Positions 10,678 to 21,585 are shown, numbered from the stretch's first letter. The stretch is 64,000 bases of DNA from an uncultured Chlorobiaceae bacterium (GCA_903994525.1 CAJEXW010000012.1:18481-82480); one strand, 5' to 3'. A program made the numbers and translations. Notes: generated by a model not told the origin, from the letters alone.

Positions 10678-12504
10678 TCACCGGTGCTCGCTCTGGAAAC
10701 GATCAAGAATACGAAGAAACTGATGGCCATAACGCTCGAGTTTAACTTCACCAACACCCGAAACTGCGAGCATGTCTTCAGCCGTAAGTGGCAATATGGC
10801 GGCCATCTCCCGTAGCGTTCTGTCTGAAAAAACAACATAAGGCGGCACTCCCTGCTCATCGGCAATTTGCTTGCGCAAGAGCCTGAGCAATTCAAAAAGC
10901 TCCTGATTATAAGCCAAACCAGAAGGTTCGGATTTGTCGCGCAATGCTTTTAACGGCTTTTTTTCAAAAACACGAACGGTCTCAAGGCGCTCTTCGCCTC
11001 TCAACAGAAGAAGTGCTTTCGGTTGCAAAAAAAGCGTAGGGTAAAGCCCTTCAGATTTTGCAATAACTTTTTGGGCAAGGAGTTCATCGACAAGCTGGCG
11101 CCAATATTTTTTTTCGAATGCTTTTCCCACTCCGAATGTCTTAAGACGATCATGACCACAATCGCGAATCTTCTTGTTGGCGCTTCCCGCCACAATATCG
11201 ACGATATGCATAGCCCCAAACCGCTCTTCGGTACGAACTATTGCTGATAAAAGCATTTGCGCCTCCCGGGTACAATCGACCACTTCACGACTGCCGAGAC
11301 AGATATCGCAGGAGCTGCAATTTTCGTGCGGGTAGCTCTCCCCAAAATATTCCAGAAGGGCCCGACGTCGGCAAACCGAAGTGGAGGCAAATGCGATCAC
11401 TTTTGAAAGCGCACCCAGAGCTTTGGCGCGTTCAACATCATCAGTCATGGAGTCAATAAAAAAACGCACCTTGGGGATGTCTCCCTGCGCAAAAAGAAGA
11501 GTGCATTGTGCCGGTTCACCATCACGCCCGGCTCTTCCTGTCTCCTGATAGTAATTCTCGATACTTTTCGGCAAATCGGCATGAATAACGAACCGGATGT
11601 TTGACTTGTCTATCCCCATTCCGAACGCTATGGTGGCCACAATAACCTCTGCCTCATCGCAAATAAAGGCCTCCTGATGACGTTTTCGCTCAGCATCACT
11701 AAGCCCCGCATGGTACGGAAGAGCACGAAAGCCTTTTGCCTGTAACATCGCTGAGGTATCATTGACACTTTTACGGCTGGTACGGTAAATGATACCTGAC
11801 TTTCCTTTGTTCTTTTTTATTAATGCTACAAGCTGGGCATCGGGATTGTCCTTAAACTGGATATCATAATAGAGGTTGGGGCGGTCAAATGATGCCCGGA
11901 CAAGAAAAGGGGTTCGCAGGGCAAGTTTTTCAAGAATATCCTGTTGCACCCTGTTGGTCGCAGTCGCAGTAAATGCTGCAACCGGAAGGTCGGGAAACAT
12001 GGTTACAAGTCCGGAAAGAGAGAGATAGTCCGGCCGGAAATCGTGACCCCATTCTGAAATACAGTGAGCCTCATCAATGACTGCCATACTGATCTGCACC
12101 CTGCCAAGCAGCTCCCTGAAGTGATCAAGACAAAAGCGCTCTGGAGCAACATAGAGCAGATCAAGATCGTTTGCAAGCAGATCACGTATCACCTCATTCC
12201 ACTCTTCCAGCATGAGTGAGCTGTTGAGAAAGGCTGCACGAATACCGTTCGCTCTGGCACCATCCACCTGATCTTTCATCAGAGCAATAAGGGGACTTAT
12301 AACCATACAGGTTCCGGGCAGCAATACGGCCGGTAGTTGATAACAGAGTGATTTTCCTCCGCCTGTGGGCATAACCGCCAGCACATCTCTCTTTTCGAGA
12401 AGTGCGCGAACAACCCGCTCCTGATTGGGGCGGAAATCACGAAAACCGAATACTCTGCGAAGAGTATCAAAGATCACGGCATCTGACACGGGGATGTTAC
12501 TCAT
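10678..12504 (-). CDS. recQ: ATP-dependent DNA helicase RecQ
   Basis: 608 residues, usual bacterial RecQ length. Walker A in VMPTGGGKSLCYQLPA, DEAH box in AVIDEAHCISEWGHDFRPDY, helicase motif VI in YYQETGRAGRDGEP, then the RQC zinc cluster (CRRRALLEYFGE...NCSSCDIC) and a C-terminal HRDC domain (EDMLAVSGVGEVKLERYG). 3'-5' helicase for recombination and fork repair. It lies 24 bases after the DUF4381-like gene on the same strand, so it may be read through from the moxR operon. Confidence 0.97.
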   Translation of the reverse strand: MSNIPVSDAVIFDTLRRVFGFRDFRPNQERVVRALLEKRDVLAVMPTGGGKSLCYQLPAVLLPGTCMVISPLIALMKDQVDGARANGIRAAFLNSSLMLEEWNEVIRDLLANDLDLLYVAPERFCLDHFRELLGRVQISMAVIDEAHCISEWGHDFRPDYLSLSGLVTMFPDLPVAAFTATATNRVQQDILEKLALRTPFLVRASFDRPNLYYDIQFKDNPDAQLVALIKKNKGKSGIIYRTSRKSVNDTSAMLQAKGFRALPYHAGLSDAERKRHQEAFICDEAEVIVATIAFGMGIDKSNIRFVIHADLPKSIENYYQETGRAGRDGEPAQCTLLFAQGDIPKVRFFIDSMTDDVERAKALGALSKVIAFASTSVCRRRALLEYFGESYPHENCSSCDICLGSREVVDCTREAQMLLSAIVRTEERFGAMHIVDIVAGSANKKIRDCGHDRLKTFGVGKAFEKKYWRQLVDELLAQKVIAKSEGLYPTLFLQPKALLLLRGEERLETVRVFEKKPLKALRDKSEPSGLAYNQELFELLRLLRKQIADEQGVPPYVVFSDRTLREMAAILPLTAEDMLAVSGVGEVKLERYGHQFLRILDRFQSEHR

Positions 12505-12528
12505 ACAAAAAGTTTCAGGATTCGTGGT

Positions 12529-13470
12529 TTACTCATCTGATGAGCGAGAACGACGAGTAGAACGAATCACCTCCGACGCTTTATGGAGTGACTGGCGAGA
12601 CTCTTCAACATCAGGCCGGCTATCAGCAAATTTTACAAGATCAGCCTGCTTCAGCAGGTTCATGATACTTTCAAAACCGGCAACTCCAAGCTTTTTAAGA
12701 TCGCGTTCAATCTCCTGCGTCACCGCCTCAAGAGCACTGATCCGATAATGCGTTTCAAGAAAAGAGCGCATGATATTGCTCAGCTCTTCGTAGCATTCAT
12801 GCGGCGGCATTCCGGCTGAAAGGCTCGTACCGAGTTTGCGAAGCTTCCGCTGGGCTACTTGACCGGAGTCGACACGTTCGGCACTGTTGCGCACCGTACG
12901 CTTGAGGAAAAAAATCAAAAGCATGGCAAGAATGCCTACTCCAAACACTCCAAGAAGAGCAGGCAAAAGAAGAAGATAAGGGATCAGCGGACTGAGCGGT
13001 GGTTTGATGGGTCTGAGGTCGCGCATAGAGGCATCAGTGAGCTCCCGGACGTACACTGAGGCTGATGGCCTGAAAGTCAACCTGTCTGCAAGTCGTCCCG
13101 CTGCATCATGAAACAGCACGGTAAAGAATGGCAGAGTTTGCTTCCCCGCACCAAAATGAACAAGCTTCAGCTCAAAAGTATCCTGCGTGATACCCGAAAG
13201 TACTTTTGGTGAAAGACGTTTGCTGCTGATCAGCTCGAACGGCTGTAGTGCCTGGACATTGATCCCTTCAAGAGAGACGGCCTCTTCCGACGAATGGTTA
13301 ACCGTGATCAGGCAGTCAATTCGATCACCGACAAGAACCGTGTCAGGAGTCACCGTCACAACAGGCAGCACCCTTGCCTCAACCTGAAAAGTGGTTGACA
13401 GTAAGGCAAGCGCCAGAAAAAAAAGGGGCCGCAGAAGAACACTGTACTTTTTTTTACTCCTTGCGTTCAC
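12529..13470 (-). CDS. BatD/DUF4381-like single-pass membrane protein
   Basis: 313 residues with a GTG start that overlaps the end of the DUF58 gene by 17 bases. A signal-anchor-like N-terminus (LLRPLFFLALALLSTTFQVEA) leads into an Ig-like extracytoplasmic part (VTVTPDTVLVGDRIDCLITV), a membrane helix near residues 165-190 and a cytoplasmic tail with the pattern of DUF4381 (HECYEELSNIMRSFLETHY and LLKQADLVKFADSRPDVEE). Such proteins accompany MoxR and DUF58 proteins in Bat-type clusters. Function inferred from context only. Confidence 0.7.
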   Translation of the reverse strand: MNARSKKKYSVLLRPLFFLALALLSTTFQVEARVLPVVTVTPDTVLVGDRIDCLITVNHSSEEAVSLEGINVQALQPFELISSKRLSPKVLSGITQDTFELKLVHFGAGKQTLPFFTVLFHDAAGRLADRLTFRPSASVYVRELTDASMRDLRPIKPPLSPLIPYLLLLPALLGVFGVGILAMLLIFFLKRTVRNSAERVDSGQVAQRKLRKLGTSLSAGMPPHECYEELSNIMRSFLETHYRISALEAVTQEIERDLKKLGVAGFESIMNLLKQADLVKFADSRPDVEESRQSLHKASEVIRSTRRSRSSDE

Positions 13471-14362
13471 GGTACCGGAAAAATGAGTTCAGATCACCGA
13501 TGAAAGAGCGATCGGTATCAAGAAAAATGGAATCAATCCTCATTCGCCTGAGTCGCTGACGAAGCTCATCGTGCAACCGCAATTGCTCTTCACGGTATCG
13601 CCCTACAACCCGATGGCTTGCTGCGTCAACTGTAAGTCGAAACCCCGTTTCAGGATCTTCAAGATCCAGCAATCCACTGAAGGGAAGCGCCTTGTCCAGA
13701 GGGTCACTGATGTGTACCAGAATAAAGTCATGGCGATTGTTCAGCAACTTCATCCCTTTTTCATACTCACTGTCAACAAGATCTGTCATAAGAAAAATAA
13801 TCTCCTGCCGCTTGCGGGTATAGCGGATAAAAGAGAGTGCTGCATTGATATTGGTGGTGCGACTCTGTGGTTCAAGACTTAAAAGCTGTTCAAGAATCAT
13901 AAGGAGATGATGACGACCTTTACGGGGAGGAATATAGCTCTCAATCTGATCGGTAAACACCAGAAGCCCCACCTTGTCGTTATTCTGAAGGGCACTGAAG
14001 CCCAGCACAGCGCTCACTTCAAGAACAAGCTCACGTTTGCTCCGCACCTGACTGCCAAAAAGCATTGAGGCTGATGCATCAACCACAAGTAAAAGGCTCC
14101 GTTCACGCTCTTCGGTAAAAAGTTTGACGTACAGTTCATTTTTGCGGGCAGAGGTGTTCCAGTCGACAGCTCGAACATCGTCACCATATTGATATTCACG
14201 AACATTGCTGAATTCAATCCCTTTTCCCTTGAACGAAGAGTGGTATTCGCCGCTGAACAGCTCACTGGCCATGCGCTTCGAGCGAATCTCAACCCGCCTG
14301 ATAATGTGCTGAAGCTCTTTCAGACTTTTTTCATTTTTTCCCAATGGCACCTCCAGACTCAT
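13454..14362 (-). CDS. DUF58 / von Willebrand A-like protein
   Basis: 302 residues. Family hallmark near residue 70: FSNVREYQYGDDVRAVDWN. A vWA-type metal site is visible as LLVVDASASMLFG (DxSxS). Partner of MoxR AAA ATPases in Bat-type membrane-associated chaperone systems. It lies 15 bases after moxR and overlaps the following gene, so these three are one operon. Confidence 0.92.
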   Translation of the reverse strand: MSLEVPLGKNEKSLKELQHIIRRVEIRSKRMASELFSGEYHSSFKGKGIEFSNVREYQYGDDVRAVDWNTSARKNELYVKLFTEERERSLLLVVDASASMLFGSQVRSKRELVLEVSAVLGFSALQNNDKVGLLVFTDQIESYIPPRKGRHHLLMILEQLLSLEPQSRTTNINAALSFIRYTRKRQEIIFLMTDLVDSEYEKGMKLLNNRHDFILVHISDPLDKALPFSGLLDLEDPETGFRLTVDAASHRVVGRYREEQLRLHDELRQRLRRMRIDSIFLDTDRSFIGDLNSFFRYRERKE

Positions 14363-14377
14363 TGTCAGCCCTCAAAA

Positions 14378-15376
14378 TCATGGAACCTGCACATGCTGCA
14401 GAATTTGCCTTATCATGTCATCAGGCTTAATATTATCTGCCTCAGCCTCGTATCCTGGTCGTATTCGATGTCGGAGAGTATCGTAGGCAATTGCCTTGAC
14501 ATCCTCAGGAGTTACATAAGGTCTATGCTGCAGGAATGCATGTGCTTTCGCCGCGAGAAGAAGAAAAATTGAGGCTCTTGGCGAGGCTCCGTACTCAATC
14601 ATAGCTCCAAGCTCAGCCATCCCATAAAGGCCAGGGTTTCTGGTTGCGACAACCAGGTCGATAATATAGTGCTGTACTCTGGGATCAACATAAATCCTGT
14701 CAATAAGGGCTCTGGCCCGAAAAATATCATCTGCTTGCACAACGGCCTGAATCGGTGCTTTGACAGAAGTTGTGGCTGATCGAAGCATAATCTCCAGCTC
14801 TTCATCGTAAGAGGGATAATCGACAATCACCTTCATCATAAAACGGTCCACCTGTGCTTCGGGCAGCAAGTAGGTACCTTCATGCTCTACAGGGTTCTGG
14901 GTAGCCAGCACCATAAATGGCTCCTGGAGAGGAAAGGTCTGATTACCAATGGTAACCTGACGCTCCTGCATTGCTTCCAGCAGCGCTGACTGCACCTTTG
15001 CAGGAGAGCGATTGATTTCATCAGCAAGAATCACATTGGCAAAGACCGGCCCCTTACGGGGGTAAAACTCCATATCCTTCGGATTGTAGATCATGGTGCC
15101 AATAAGGTCGGCTGGCAGCATGTCGGGGGTAAACTGAATTCTCTGGAACTTCAGGTTCATGACAGAGGCAACCGTGCTGATAATAAGGGTTTTTGCCAGT
15201 CCGGGAACCCCCTCAAGCAAAATGTGGCCATTAACCAGCATCGAAATAAAGACACGACGAATTACTTCAAGCTGACCAACTATCCGCTGGGAGAGGAGCA
15301 CCTCTGCCTGCTCAAGAAATCGGGACGCATCATTAATCTCTGCCCCCAGCTCCTCCAATTCTACAGCATGTTGCAT
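14378..15376 (-). CDS. MoxR-family AAA+ ATPase
   Basis: 332 residues. Walker A in LEGVPGLAKTLIISTVAS, Walker B and sensor region in ILADEINRSPAKVQSALLEA, followed by MQERQVTIGNQTF and the arginine-finger region ATQNPVEHEGTYLLPEAQ. MoxR ATPases act as chaperones for metalloenzyme or protein-complex assembly with vWA-containing partners, here the adjacent DUF58 protein. First gene of the minus-strand moxR-DUF58-DUF4381(-recQ) operon. Confidence 0.95.
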   Translation of the reverse strand: MQHAVELEELGAEINDASRFLEQAEVLLSQRIVGQLEVIRRVFISMLVNGHILLEGVPGLAKTLIISTVASVMNLKFQRIQFTPDMLPADLIGTMIYNPKDMEFYPRKGPVFANVILADEINRSPAKVQSALLEAMQERQVTIGNQTFPLQEPFMVLATQNPVEHEGTYLLPEAQVDRFMMKVIVDYPSYDEELEIMLRSATTSVKAPIQAVVQADDIFRARALIDRIYVDPRVQHYIIDLVVATRNPGLYGMAELGAMIEYGASPRASIFLLLAAKAHAFLQHRPYVTPEDVKAIAYDTLRHRIRPGYEAEADNIKPDDMIRQILQHVQVP

Positions 15377-15489
15377 ACTATTCTTCTCCTCATTTTCAAG
15401 AGATTATGCCGTACCCTTCCAATTTTGCGCTTCAACAGAAGTGTATTATTACACGATTGGACGCTATGGGTGAACATTGATCTTGTCCT

Positions 15490-15717
15490 CTAAAATTTTT
15501 TATAGAGACCATTAAAACCCATCCCGAGCAATGCCACACCAAGAATCACCGCAGACCAAGTGTAGATATCCGGGATGAAGAGAAAACTGTTAAGCATACC
15601 AAAATTGGGAGTAAGCAACATCATAAGATTTGCACCCATGAGCACCAAAAAGAGGTGAAAAATGCTTACCTTTGCCGGTAGTTTGCTCTTGTTGCCAGAA
15701 TTGTCAACGTTACTCAT
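15490..15717 (-). CDS. Small two-helix membrane protein, unknown
   Basis: 75 residues. A polar N-terminus of about 18 residues precedes two hydrophobic helices (IFHLFLVLMGANLMMLL and WSAVILGVALLGMGF) and a basic end. No recognised family. Its ATG is only 31 bases from the divergent tsaD start, so the two promoters must overlap or lie inside coding sequence. The downstream end is 113 bases before moxR on the same strand. Confidence 0.7.
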   Translation of the reverse strand: MSNVDNSGNKSKLPAKVSIFHLFLVLMGANLMMLLTPNFGMLNSFLFIPDIYTWSAVILGVALLGMGFNGLYKKF

Positions 15718-15748
15718 TGAAATATCTCTTCGGAAATAGTGTTATACC

Positions 15749-16804
15749 ATGAATATTTTAGGGATAGAAACCAGTTGTGACGAAACATCGAGCGCCGTAC
15801 TGCGCAACGGAGATGTTTGCTCCAACGTCATCAGTTCGCAGCTCTGCCACAGCTCTTTCGGAGGAGTTGTACCGGAACTGGCATCAAGAGAACATGAACG
15901 TTTGATTGTCTCAATCATAGATGCCGCTGTAACGAAAGCCAATATAACAAAAAATGAACTTGATGTCATAGCGGCAACCGCTGGCCCTGGATTGATCGGA
16001 GCTGTTATGGTCGGCCTCTCTTTTGCCCAAGGGCTTGCTTATGCCCTCGACATACCGTTTGTTCCCGTCAATCATGTTGAGGCGCACATTTTCTCTCCAT
16101 TTATCAGTGAAGGCGGCAGGCACTCATCACCCGAAAGTGCCTTTGTATCATTGACTGTCTCCGGTGGTCACACACTGCTCTCTGTTGTTGAGCCCGATCT
16201 CTCATACACGGTAATCGGGAGAACACTGGACGATGCCGCTGGTGAGGCCTTCGACAAAACAGGCAAAATGCTTGGACTGCCTTATCCCGCTGGTCCAAGT
16301 ATTGACAAACTGGCTGAAACTGGTAACCCCTCGTTTCATATTTTTCCGAGGGCGCTGACCTCACATTCCCAAAGCAGTAAAAGCAGGGATGGCAATTTTG
16401 ATTTCAGCTTTTCAGGCTTGAAAACAGCAGTTTTAACGTGGCTGCAAAAACAGGAGACCTCTTTTATTGAGCGTCATACAGCCGACATTGCAGCATCAAT
16501 TCAGGCCGCGATAGTAAGCGTTCTGGTAGAGAAAAGCATTGCTCTGGCTCGAAGCCGGGGTATTCGGGCTCTCTCCGTTGCCGGTGGGGTAAGCGCGAAC
16601 TCCGGCTTACGCGAAGCCATGAAGAGAGAGTGTAGCAGAGAGGAGATACAACTTTACCTTCCCGAAATGCGCTACTCAACCGACAACGCGGCCATGATTG
16701 CCACACTTGCCCATCTAAAACTTTCTCGCGGCATGAGTGCCAAACGCATTTACAACGTTGCTCCTTACGCCAGCTTCACAAAAGCAGCGAAGAGGTGTCA
16801 TTGA
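15749..16804 (+). CDS. tsaD: tRNA N6-adenosine threonylcarbamoyltransferase
   Basis: 351 residues, standard for bacterial TsaD. N-terminal [14 protein letters not shown], the metal-binding His pair in [22 protein letters not shown], and [20 protein letters not shown]. It transfers the threonylcarbamoyl group to A37 of ANN-decoding tRNAs. Plus strand, 57 bases ahead of yajC. Confidence 0.97.
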   Translation: MNILGIETSCDETSSAVLRNGDVCSNVISSQLCHSSFGGVVPELASREHERLIVSIIDAAVTKANITKNELDVIAATAGPGLIGAVMVGLSFAQGLAYALDIPFVPVNHVEAHIFSPFISEGGRHSSPESAFVSLTVSGGHTLLSVVEPDLSYTVIGRTLDDAAGEAFDKTGKMLGLPYPAGPSIDKLAETGNPSFHIFPRALTSHSQSSKSRDGNFDFSFSGLKTAVLTWLQKQETSFIERHTADIAASIQAAIVSVLVEKSIALARSRGIRALSVAGGVSANSGLREAMKRECSREEIQLYLPEMRYSTDNAAMIATLAHLKLSRGMSAKRIYNVAPYASFTKAAKRCH

Positions 16805-16861
16805 AATAGTTGAATAAATACATTACATTCCTTCTCACTATAAAAAAACCAAACCGTCACC

Positions 16862-17215
16862 ATGTATAACACGCTTTTGACCCTGTTTCTCTTCTCTCCA
16901 CCAGCAGGAGGACAAACACCAAACCCGCTGATCCAGATTGTTCCGTTAGTCCTTATTTTTATTGTTTTTTACTTCTTCATGATCCGTCCGCAACAGAAAA
17001 AACAGAAAGACAGGGAAAAGGTGCTTGACAGCCTGAAAAGAGGCGACAAGGTTGTCACCATAGGGGGGGTTCATGGTACTGTTGCTGGAATTGATACTGA
17101 AAAAAAGACCGTTCTTGTTCAGGTAAGCGACACCACAAAAGTCAAGTTTGACCGCACAGCAATTGCCAATATAGACAAACAGGATACGGGCGATAAACTC
17201 ACGACCAAAGAGTGA
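16862..17215 (+). CDS. yajC: Preprotein translocase accessory subunit YajC
   Basis: 117 residues. One N-terminal membrane helix ([15 protein letters not shown]) followed by the family signature [20 protein letters not shown] and the [14 protein letters not shown] block. YajC associates with SecDF in the inner membrane. Its stop is 8 bases before the carA ATG. Confidence 0.95.
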   Translation: MYNTLLTLFLFSPPAGGQTPNPLIQIVPLVLIFIVFYFFMIRPQQKKQKDREKVLDSLKRGDKVVTIGGVHGTVAGIDTEKKTVLVQVSDTTKVKFDRTAIANIDKQDTGDKLTTKE

Positions 17216-17223
17216 CAAGTATA

Positions 17224-18348
17224 ATGCAGCCAACATACGCAAGACTGGTATTGGAGAATGGCTCTGTCTACAGGGGTACGGCATTTGGCCATATCGGCGA
17301 AGCAACCGGAGAGGTGGTTTTTAACACTTCACTTACCGGTTACCAGGAGATTCTGACCGACCCGTCGTATTCGGGACAGATGGTTATGATGACCTATCCT
17401 CTAATAGGAAACTATGGCATCAATCCAACCGATAACGAATCAGTGAAAATATGGGCGTCCGCCTTTATTGTTCACGAAGTATCACGCATCCACAGTAATT
17501 TCGAGGCATCACAAAGCCTTGACTCCCGTCTTCGGGAAGTTGGAGTCATAGGATTGGCCGGTATTGATACACGTAGACTTGTCCGTGAAATTCGCGAAAA
17601 AGGGGCCATGAGGGGCATTATTTCCGTGCAGGATGAGAGCAATGAAGTGCTAAGACAAAGAGCTCTGCAAAGTCCTGAAATGTCTGGCCGCGATCTGGCA
17701 AAAAGCGTTACCACCAACGAAAATTATACTCTTGAAAGAGAAAATAATCGATACCATGTTGTTGCGGTTGATTTCGGCATAAAAAGCAATATCCTGCGAA
17801 TGCTTCACGATGCCGGGTGCAAGGTAACTGTCGTCAATGCCGGCACAACTGCTGATGAACTGCTCGCCCTGCACCCTGACGGGGTTTTTCTCTCAAATGG
17901 ACCAGGAGATCCATCTGCCGTTGGTTACGCCATCAAAACAATAAAAAGGCTTGTGGATTACAATCAAACCACCAGGCTGTTGCCGATCTTTGGAATATGT
18001 CTTGGCCACCAATTGCTCTCACTGGCCTGCGGAGCCACGACCTTTAAACTGAAATTCGGCCATCATGGAGGCAATCACCCGGTCAAAAACCTCTTGACCA
18101 ATCAGATCGAGATCACCTCGCAAAACCATGGATTTGCTGTTGCTATGGATTCACTGCCGGACGATCTTGAAATGACCCACCTGAACCTGTATGACAATAC
18201 TGTTGAAGGGGTAAAGCATAGAAGGCTTCCCTGCTTTTCAGTACAATACCATCCCGAGGCTGCGCCGGGACCTCACGATTCGCACTACCTCTTTGATGAG
18301 TTCACCTCGCTTATGGATTCAACTCAAACCACTTTTCTGAAGAGATGA
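17224..18348 (+). CDS. carA: Carbamoyl-phosphate synthase small (glutaminase) subunit
   Basis: About 374 residues. N-terminal [18 protein letters not shown], and a class I glutamine amidotransferase domain with the nucleophile Cys in [15 protein letters not shown] and the catalytic His in [15 protein letters not shown]. It supplies ammonia to CarB for arginine and pyrimidine synthesis. I use the ATG at 17224 instead of an in-frame GTG at 17212, because the latter would overlap yajC and adds only four residues. carB is not adjacent. The TGA overlaps the next ATG (ATGA). Confidence 0.96.
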   Translation: MQPTYARLVLENGSVYRGTAFGHIGEATGEVVFNTSLTGYQEILTDPSYSGQMVMMTYPLIGNYGINPTDNESVKIWASAFIVHEVSRIHSNFEASQSLDSRLREVGVIGLAGIDTRRLVREIREKGAMRGIISVQDESNEVLRQRALQSPEMSGRDLAKSVTTNENYTLERENNRYHVVAVDFGIKSNILRMLHDAGCKVTVVNAGTTADELLALHPDGVFLSNGPGDPSAVGYAIKTIKRLVDYNQTTRLLPIFGICLGHQLLSLACGATTFKLKFGHHGGNHPVKNLLTNQIEITSQNHGFAVAMDSLPDDLEMTHLNLYDNTVEGVKHRRLPCFSVQYHPEAAPGPHDSHYLFDEFTSLMDSTQTTFLKR

Positions 18349-19502
18349 AAAAAAGACTATTCACACCAGGCCCAACCCCGGTACCCGAAAATGTCATGCT
18401 CCGCATGGCAGCTCCAATTATCCATCACAGGAACCCCGAATTTATGGAGATATTGACCAGGGTTCACGAAGATCTCAAGTACCTGTTCAGAACAACCCAG
18501 CCTGTCGTAGTCCTCAGTTGTTCTGGAACCGGTGGAATGGAGGCAACCATTTCCAGTCTTTTTAAACAAGGCGACAAAGTTATCACCGTTAATGCCGGCA
18601 AGTTTGGTGAGCGTTGGAGCGAATTGGTTCGCGTTTTTACCGGAAACTGTGTTGAGGAAAAGGTGGCTTGGGGTTCAGCGCTTCAGCCAGAACGACTTGC
18701 TGAACTTCTTCAGGAAAATCCTGACGTAAAAGGAGTCTGCCTTACCCATTCCGAAACATCCACTGGTACCGCTACTGATATCAAGAGACTCAGCGAACTT
18801 ATTCGAGAAAAATCTGATGCGTTGATCCTTGTTGATGGAATTACGGCCGTCGGCGCACACGAATTTCTCTTCGATGAGTGGGGAGTCGATATCTGTATCA
18901 CAGGTTCCCAGAAGGGGCTCATGATGCCTCCGGGACTGGCACTTGTTGCTATCTCAGCTCGTGCACAGGATGTTATTAAAGGGAAAAGCGGTATTCCACA
19001 GTACTACCTGAGTTTGAAAAAAGCGCTCAAAGCTCATGCTGGTGACGATACCCCGTTCACTCCGGCAGTTTCGTTGGTCATTGGTCTCGACGAGGCTTTA
19101 CAGATGATCAAGAGTGAGGGGATTGAAAATATCTGGGCACGTCATGAGAGCCTTGCAAATGCCTGTCGTCAGGGATGTAACGCCCTTGGCATGAAGCTTT
19201 TCAGCAACTCGCCATCGTTTGCGGTCACGCCGGTATGGCTTCCAGATGGGGTGAAATGGTCAGCCTTCAACAAAGCACTGAAACAAAGCAACGGTATTAC
19301 GGTCGCTGCTGGCCAGGATGAATACAAAGACAAAATTTTCCGCATTTCTCACCTTGGATTTTACGATGAGCTCGACATGCTGACGGTTATAGGCGGCATT
19401 GAACGGGCATTGAAAGAGATTGACTTTACCTTTGAGATTGGCGCTGGTGTCAGCGCTGTCCAAAAAGCATTCCTCGGCACCCGAGGTCTGTCAGAAAACT
19501 GA
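18345..19502 (+). CDS. Class V aminotransferase (serine/alanine-glyoxylate type)
   Basis: 385 residues, PLP fold type I. N-terminal [18 protein letters not shown] and the PLP lysine at residue 190 in [17 protein letters not shown], typical of the serine-glyoxylate/alanine-glyoxylate aminotransferase group, whose members are sometimes annotated as 'soluble hydrogenase 42 kDa subunit'. The substrate is not decidable from sequence; glycine/serine metabolism is plausible. It starts on a 4-base overlap with carA and ends 4 bases before the BatC-like gene. Confidence 0.88.
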   Translation: MKKRLFTPGPTPVPENVMLRMAAPIIHHRNPEFMEILTRVHEDLKYLFRTTQPVVVLSCSGTGGMEATISSLFKQGDKVITVNAGKFGERWSELVRVFTGNCVEEKVAWGSALQPERLAELLQENPDVKGVCLTHSETSTGTATDIKRLSELIREKSDALILVDGITAVGAHEFLFDEWGVDICITGSQKGLMMPPGLALVAISARAQDVIKGKSGIPQYYLSLKKALKAHAGDDTPFTPAVSLVIGLDEALQMIKSEGIENIWARHESLANACRQGCNALGMKLFSNSPSFAVTPVWLPDGVKWSAFNKALKQSNGITVAAGQDEYKDKIFRISHLGFYDELDMLTVIGGIERALKEIDFTFEIGAGVSAVQKAFLGTRGLSEN

Positions 19503-19506
19503 AACC

Positions 19507-20151
19507 ATGATGTTCCTGCACACTCTCCTGATTGCTGTTACGTTTCTGACATCTATGCAGGAGAGACTAGTGGAGTACCGTATGCAACTGAAGGCATACG
19601 CACTGTATGAACAACACTCATACCGCGAGGCAGAGGTGGCTTTTGAAGAACTTCGCTCACGTGTCAATGGCCAAAAAGAGATCAACAGAGCCTGCTTTAA
19701 CCTTGCCTGCGCTCTCTATATGCAAGGAAAATTTAATGATGCTGCCCCTCTTTTTGCCCAAAGCGCCAAAGCTGGAAGCAAGTATAGTGAACTACGTCAG
19801 AGAGCAATTTTCAATGAAGGCGACGCACTTGCCATGAGAGCGATCGAGAACAAGACAAAGTCACTAAAAACCGGATTATTTCGTCAATCTCTTAATCGAT
19901 TCAAGACATTATTGTTAACTGATGCAAATGATGGCAACGCAAAAATTAACTATGAAATTGTACGTCGGTATCTCCATGAACTTGAAACACCCGAAAAAAA
20001 ATCGCCATCACCACCTTCATCCGGCATCAATAACAACGTTGCAAATCGCCTGCTTGATAATGCGCAACAGGACGAATCATCACTCATGCGAAGGCCACCC
20101 CGCTCACTGCCACCCGCAGGGCATAATCATACAAACAGCAAGGACTGGTAA
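19507..20151 (+). CDS. BatC-like TPR protein
   Basis: About 214 residues from the ATG at 19507; the upstream in-frame part lies inside the aminotransferase gene. An N-terminal hydrophobic segment (MMFLHTLLIAVTFLTSM) is followed by TPR-like helices (REAEVAFEELRSRV, NLACALYMQGKFNDAAPLF). The C-terminal pattern LLDNAQQDESSLM followed by a Pro-rich linker and a terminal KDW is characteristic of the TPR subunits of Bat operons (BatC-type). The vWA proteins BatA/BatB are not next to it. The radical SAM gene follows after 6 bases. Confidence 0.75.
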   Translation: MMFLHTLLIAVTFLTSMQERLVEYRMQLKAYALYEQHSYREAEVAFEELRSRVNGQKEINRACFNLACALYMQGKFNDAAPLFAQSAKAGSKYSELRQRAIFNEGDALAMRAIENKTKSLKTGLFRQSLNRFKTLLLTDANDGNAKINYEIVRRYLHELETPEKKSPSPPSSGINNNVANRLLDNAQQDESSLMRRPPRSLPPAGHNHTNSKDW

Positions 20152-20157
20152 TACGAG

Positions 20158-21585
20158 ATGTCTGACAGACACCTGACAAAAAACGTTCTTCTTGTGTTTC
20201 TCCCTTCTGAGAGCGGAGTTGACGGTGCTCGCTCACTCTATGATGAAAAGAGGGTTAACCCTTTTTTTACATGGACGAACCAATCGCTGAGATCCTTGAT
20301 AAAACAAAGCCAGTTCGCCATTCCACCACTCTCTCTCATGATTCTTAGCTCTGTCGAAGTAGAGGGAATTGAACAATCGATTTGCGACATGCGGTTTGAA
20401 GAGTTTCCATGGCAAAAAAAGTGGGATCTTGTCGGTATCAGCGTACAAACCGGAATGGCAAAAAAAGCTTTTGAACTTGCCGAAAAGCTCCGTGCTGCCG
20501 GAATACAGATCGTGCTTGGTGGTGCCCATGTCACGCTCTTCCCGGAATCCTGTCGTTCCCATGCCGATATTCTTGTAGAAGGAGAAGCTGATGACCTTTG
20601 GAAAGAGTTACTCACTGACCTTACAACAGGCTCTCTCAAGAAACTCTATCGCTCTGATATCTTCCCGGATCTCGGGATACCGAGAGCAGTAAGCAAACAG
20701 TCGCTCGTGAAAAGTCGCTATTTTACGACGAACCTGATCCAGACTGGAAGAGGCTGCCAATACAGTTGTGACTTCTGCAATGTCCATCTGCTCAATGGCC
20801 ATGCGTTGCGCAAAAGATCTGTTCCAGAGGTTGTCAGTGAAGTCGCAAGGTTTCAGGAGCATGACCAAAGAATATTTTTTTTTGTTGATGACTCAATAAA
20901 TGCCGACCCTTCATACGCGGCGGAACTTTTTCGCAAACTTATTCCACTGAAGATCCGATGGTTTGGCCAGGCAACCACAACGCTTGGTCAACAGCATGAG
21001 CTTTTGAAAACTTTTGCCGATTCGGGCTGTCAGGCACTCCTTGTCGGTATTGAAAGCATCGAACCAGCCAGTAGGAGCGCACATAAAAAAAACCAGAATC
21101 GTGCTGGCGAACTTGTAAAAGCCGTCCGCTCAATACGGGAAGCTGGAATAAGTCTCTATGGCAGTTTTATCTACGGCCTGGATGGGGATACGCTTGATAC
21201 TCCTGCAGCAATTCTTGATTTTGTCAACGAGACAAAACTTGATGTCCCTGGCATCAATATTCTGAGACCAACGCCAGGAACTCAGGTTTTTGAACGCCTC
21301 AAGGAGGAGGGAAGACTTCTTTTTGACCCCCACGACATCACAGCATACCGATACTCGTTCGGTCAGGAGATGCTTTACAAGCCTAAACAGATTTCAATCG
21401 GAGCCTTTATTGAGAGCTATTCAGAGCTGACCAGCCAGCTTTTCAATATCAAAAGTGCCATTATCAGAGGCTTATGCGCTCCAAGATCGAAAAGTGCCGT
21501 AATGCTTTTCAATCTCTTTTATACCCATCTCTATTCCCTTTCACGTCATGACCTGAAGCATCAACATGAAAAAACCATAACGTAA
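20158..21585 (+). CDS. B12-binding-domain radical SAM protein
   Basis: 475 residues. The N-terminal part (about 60-190) looks like a cobalamin-binding fold (DLVGISVQTGMAKKAFELA, IVLGGAHVTLFPE). The radical SAM cluster motif Cys-x3-Cys-x2-Cys is at C200, C204, C207 (GRGCQYSCDFCNVH). It is followed by ESIEPASRSAHKKNQN and YGSFIYGLDGDT, as in BchE/anaerobic-cyclase-like and DUF4070-type proteins. Green sulfur bacteria use several such enzymes in bacteriochlorophyll modification, but I cannot assign this one to a known step. Confidence 0.85.
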   Translation: MSDRHLTKNVLLVFLPSESGVDGARSLYDEKRVNPFFTWTNQSLRSLIKQSQFAIPPLSLMILSSVEVEGIEQSICDMRFEEFPWQKKWDLVGISVQTGMAKKAFELAEKLRAAGIQIVLGGAHVTLFPESCRSHADILVEGEADDLWKELLTDLTTGSLKKLYRSDIFPDLGIPRAVSKQSLVKSRYFTTNLIQTGRGCQYSCDFCNVHLLNGHALRKRSVPEVVSEVARFQEHDQRIFFFVDDSINADPSYAAELFRKLIPLKIRWFGQATTTLGQQHELLKTFADSGCQALLVGIESIEPASRSAHKKNQNRAGELVKAVRSIREAGISLYGSFIYGLDGDTLDTPAAILDFVNETKLDVPGINILRPTPGTQVFERLKEEGRLLFDPHDITAYRYSFGQEMLYKPKQISIGAFIESYSELTSQLFNIKSAIIRGLCAPRSKSAVMLFNLFYTHLYSLSRHDLKHQHEKTIT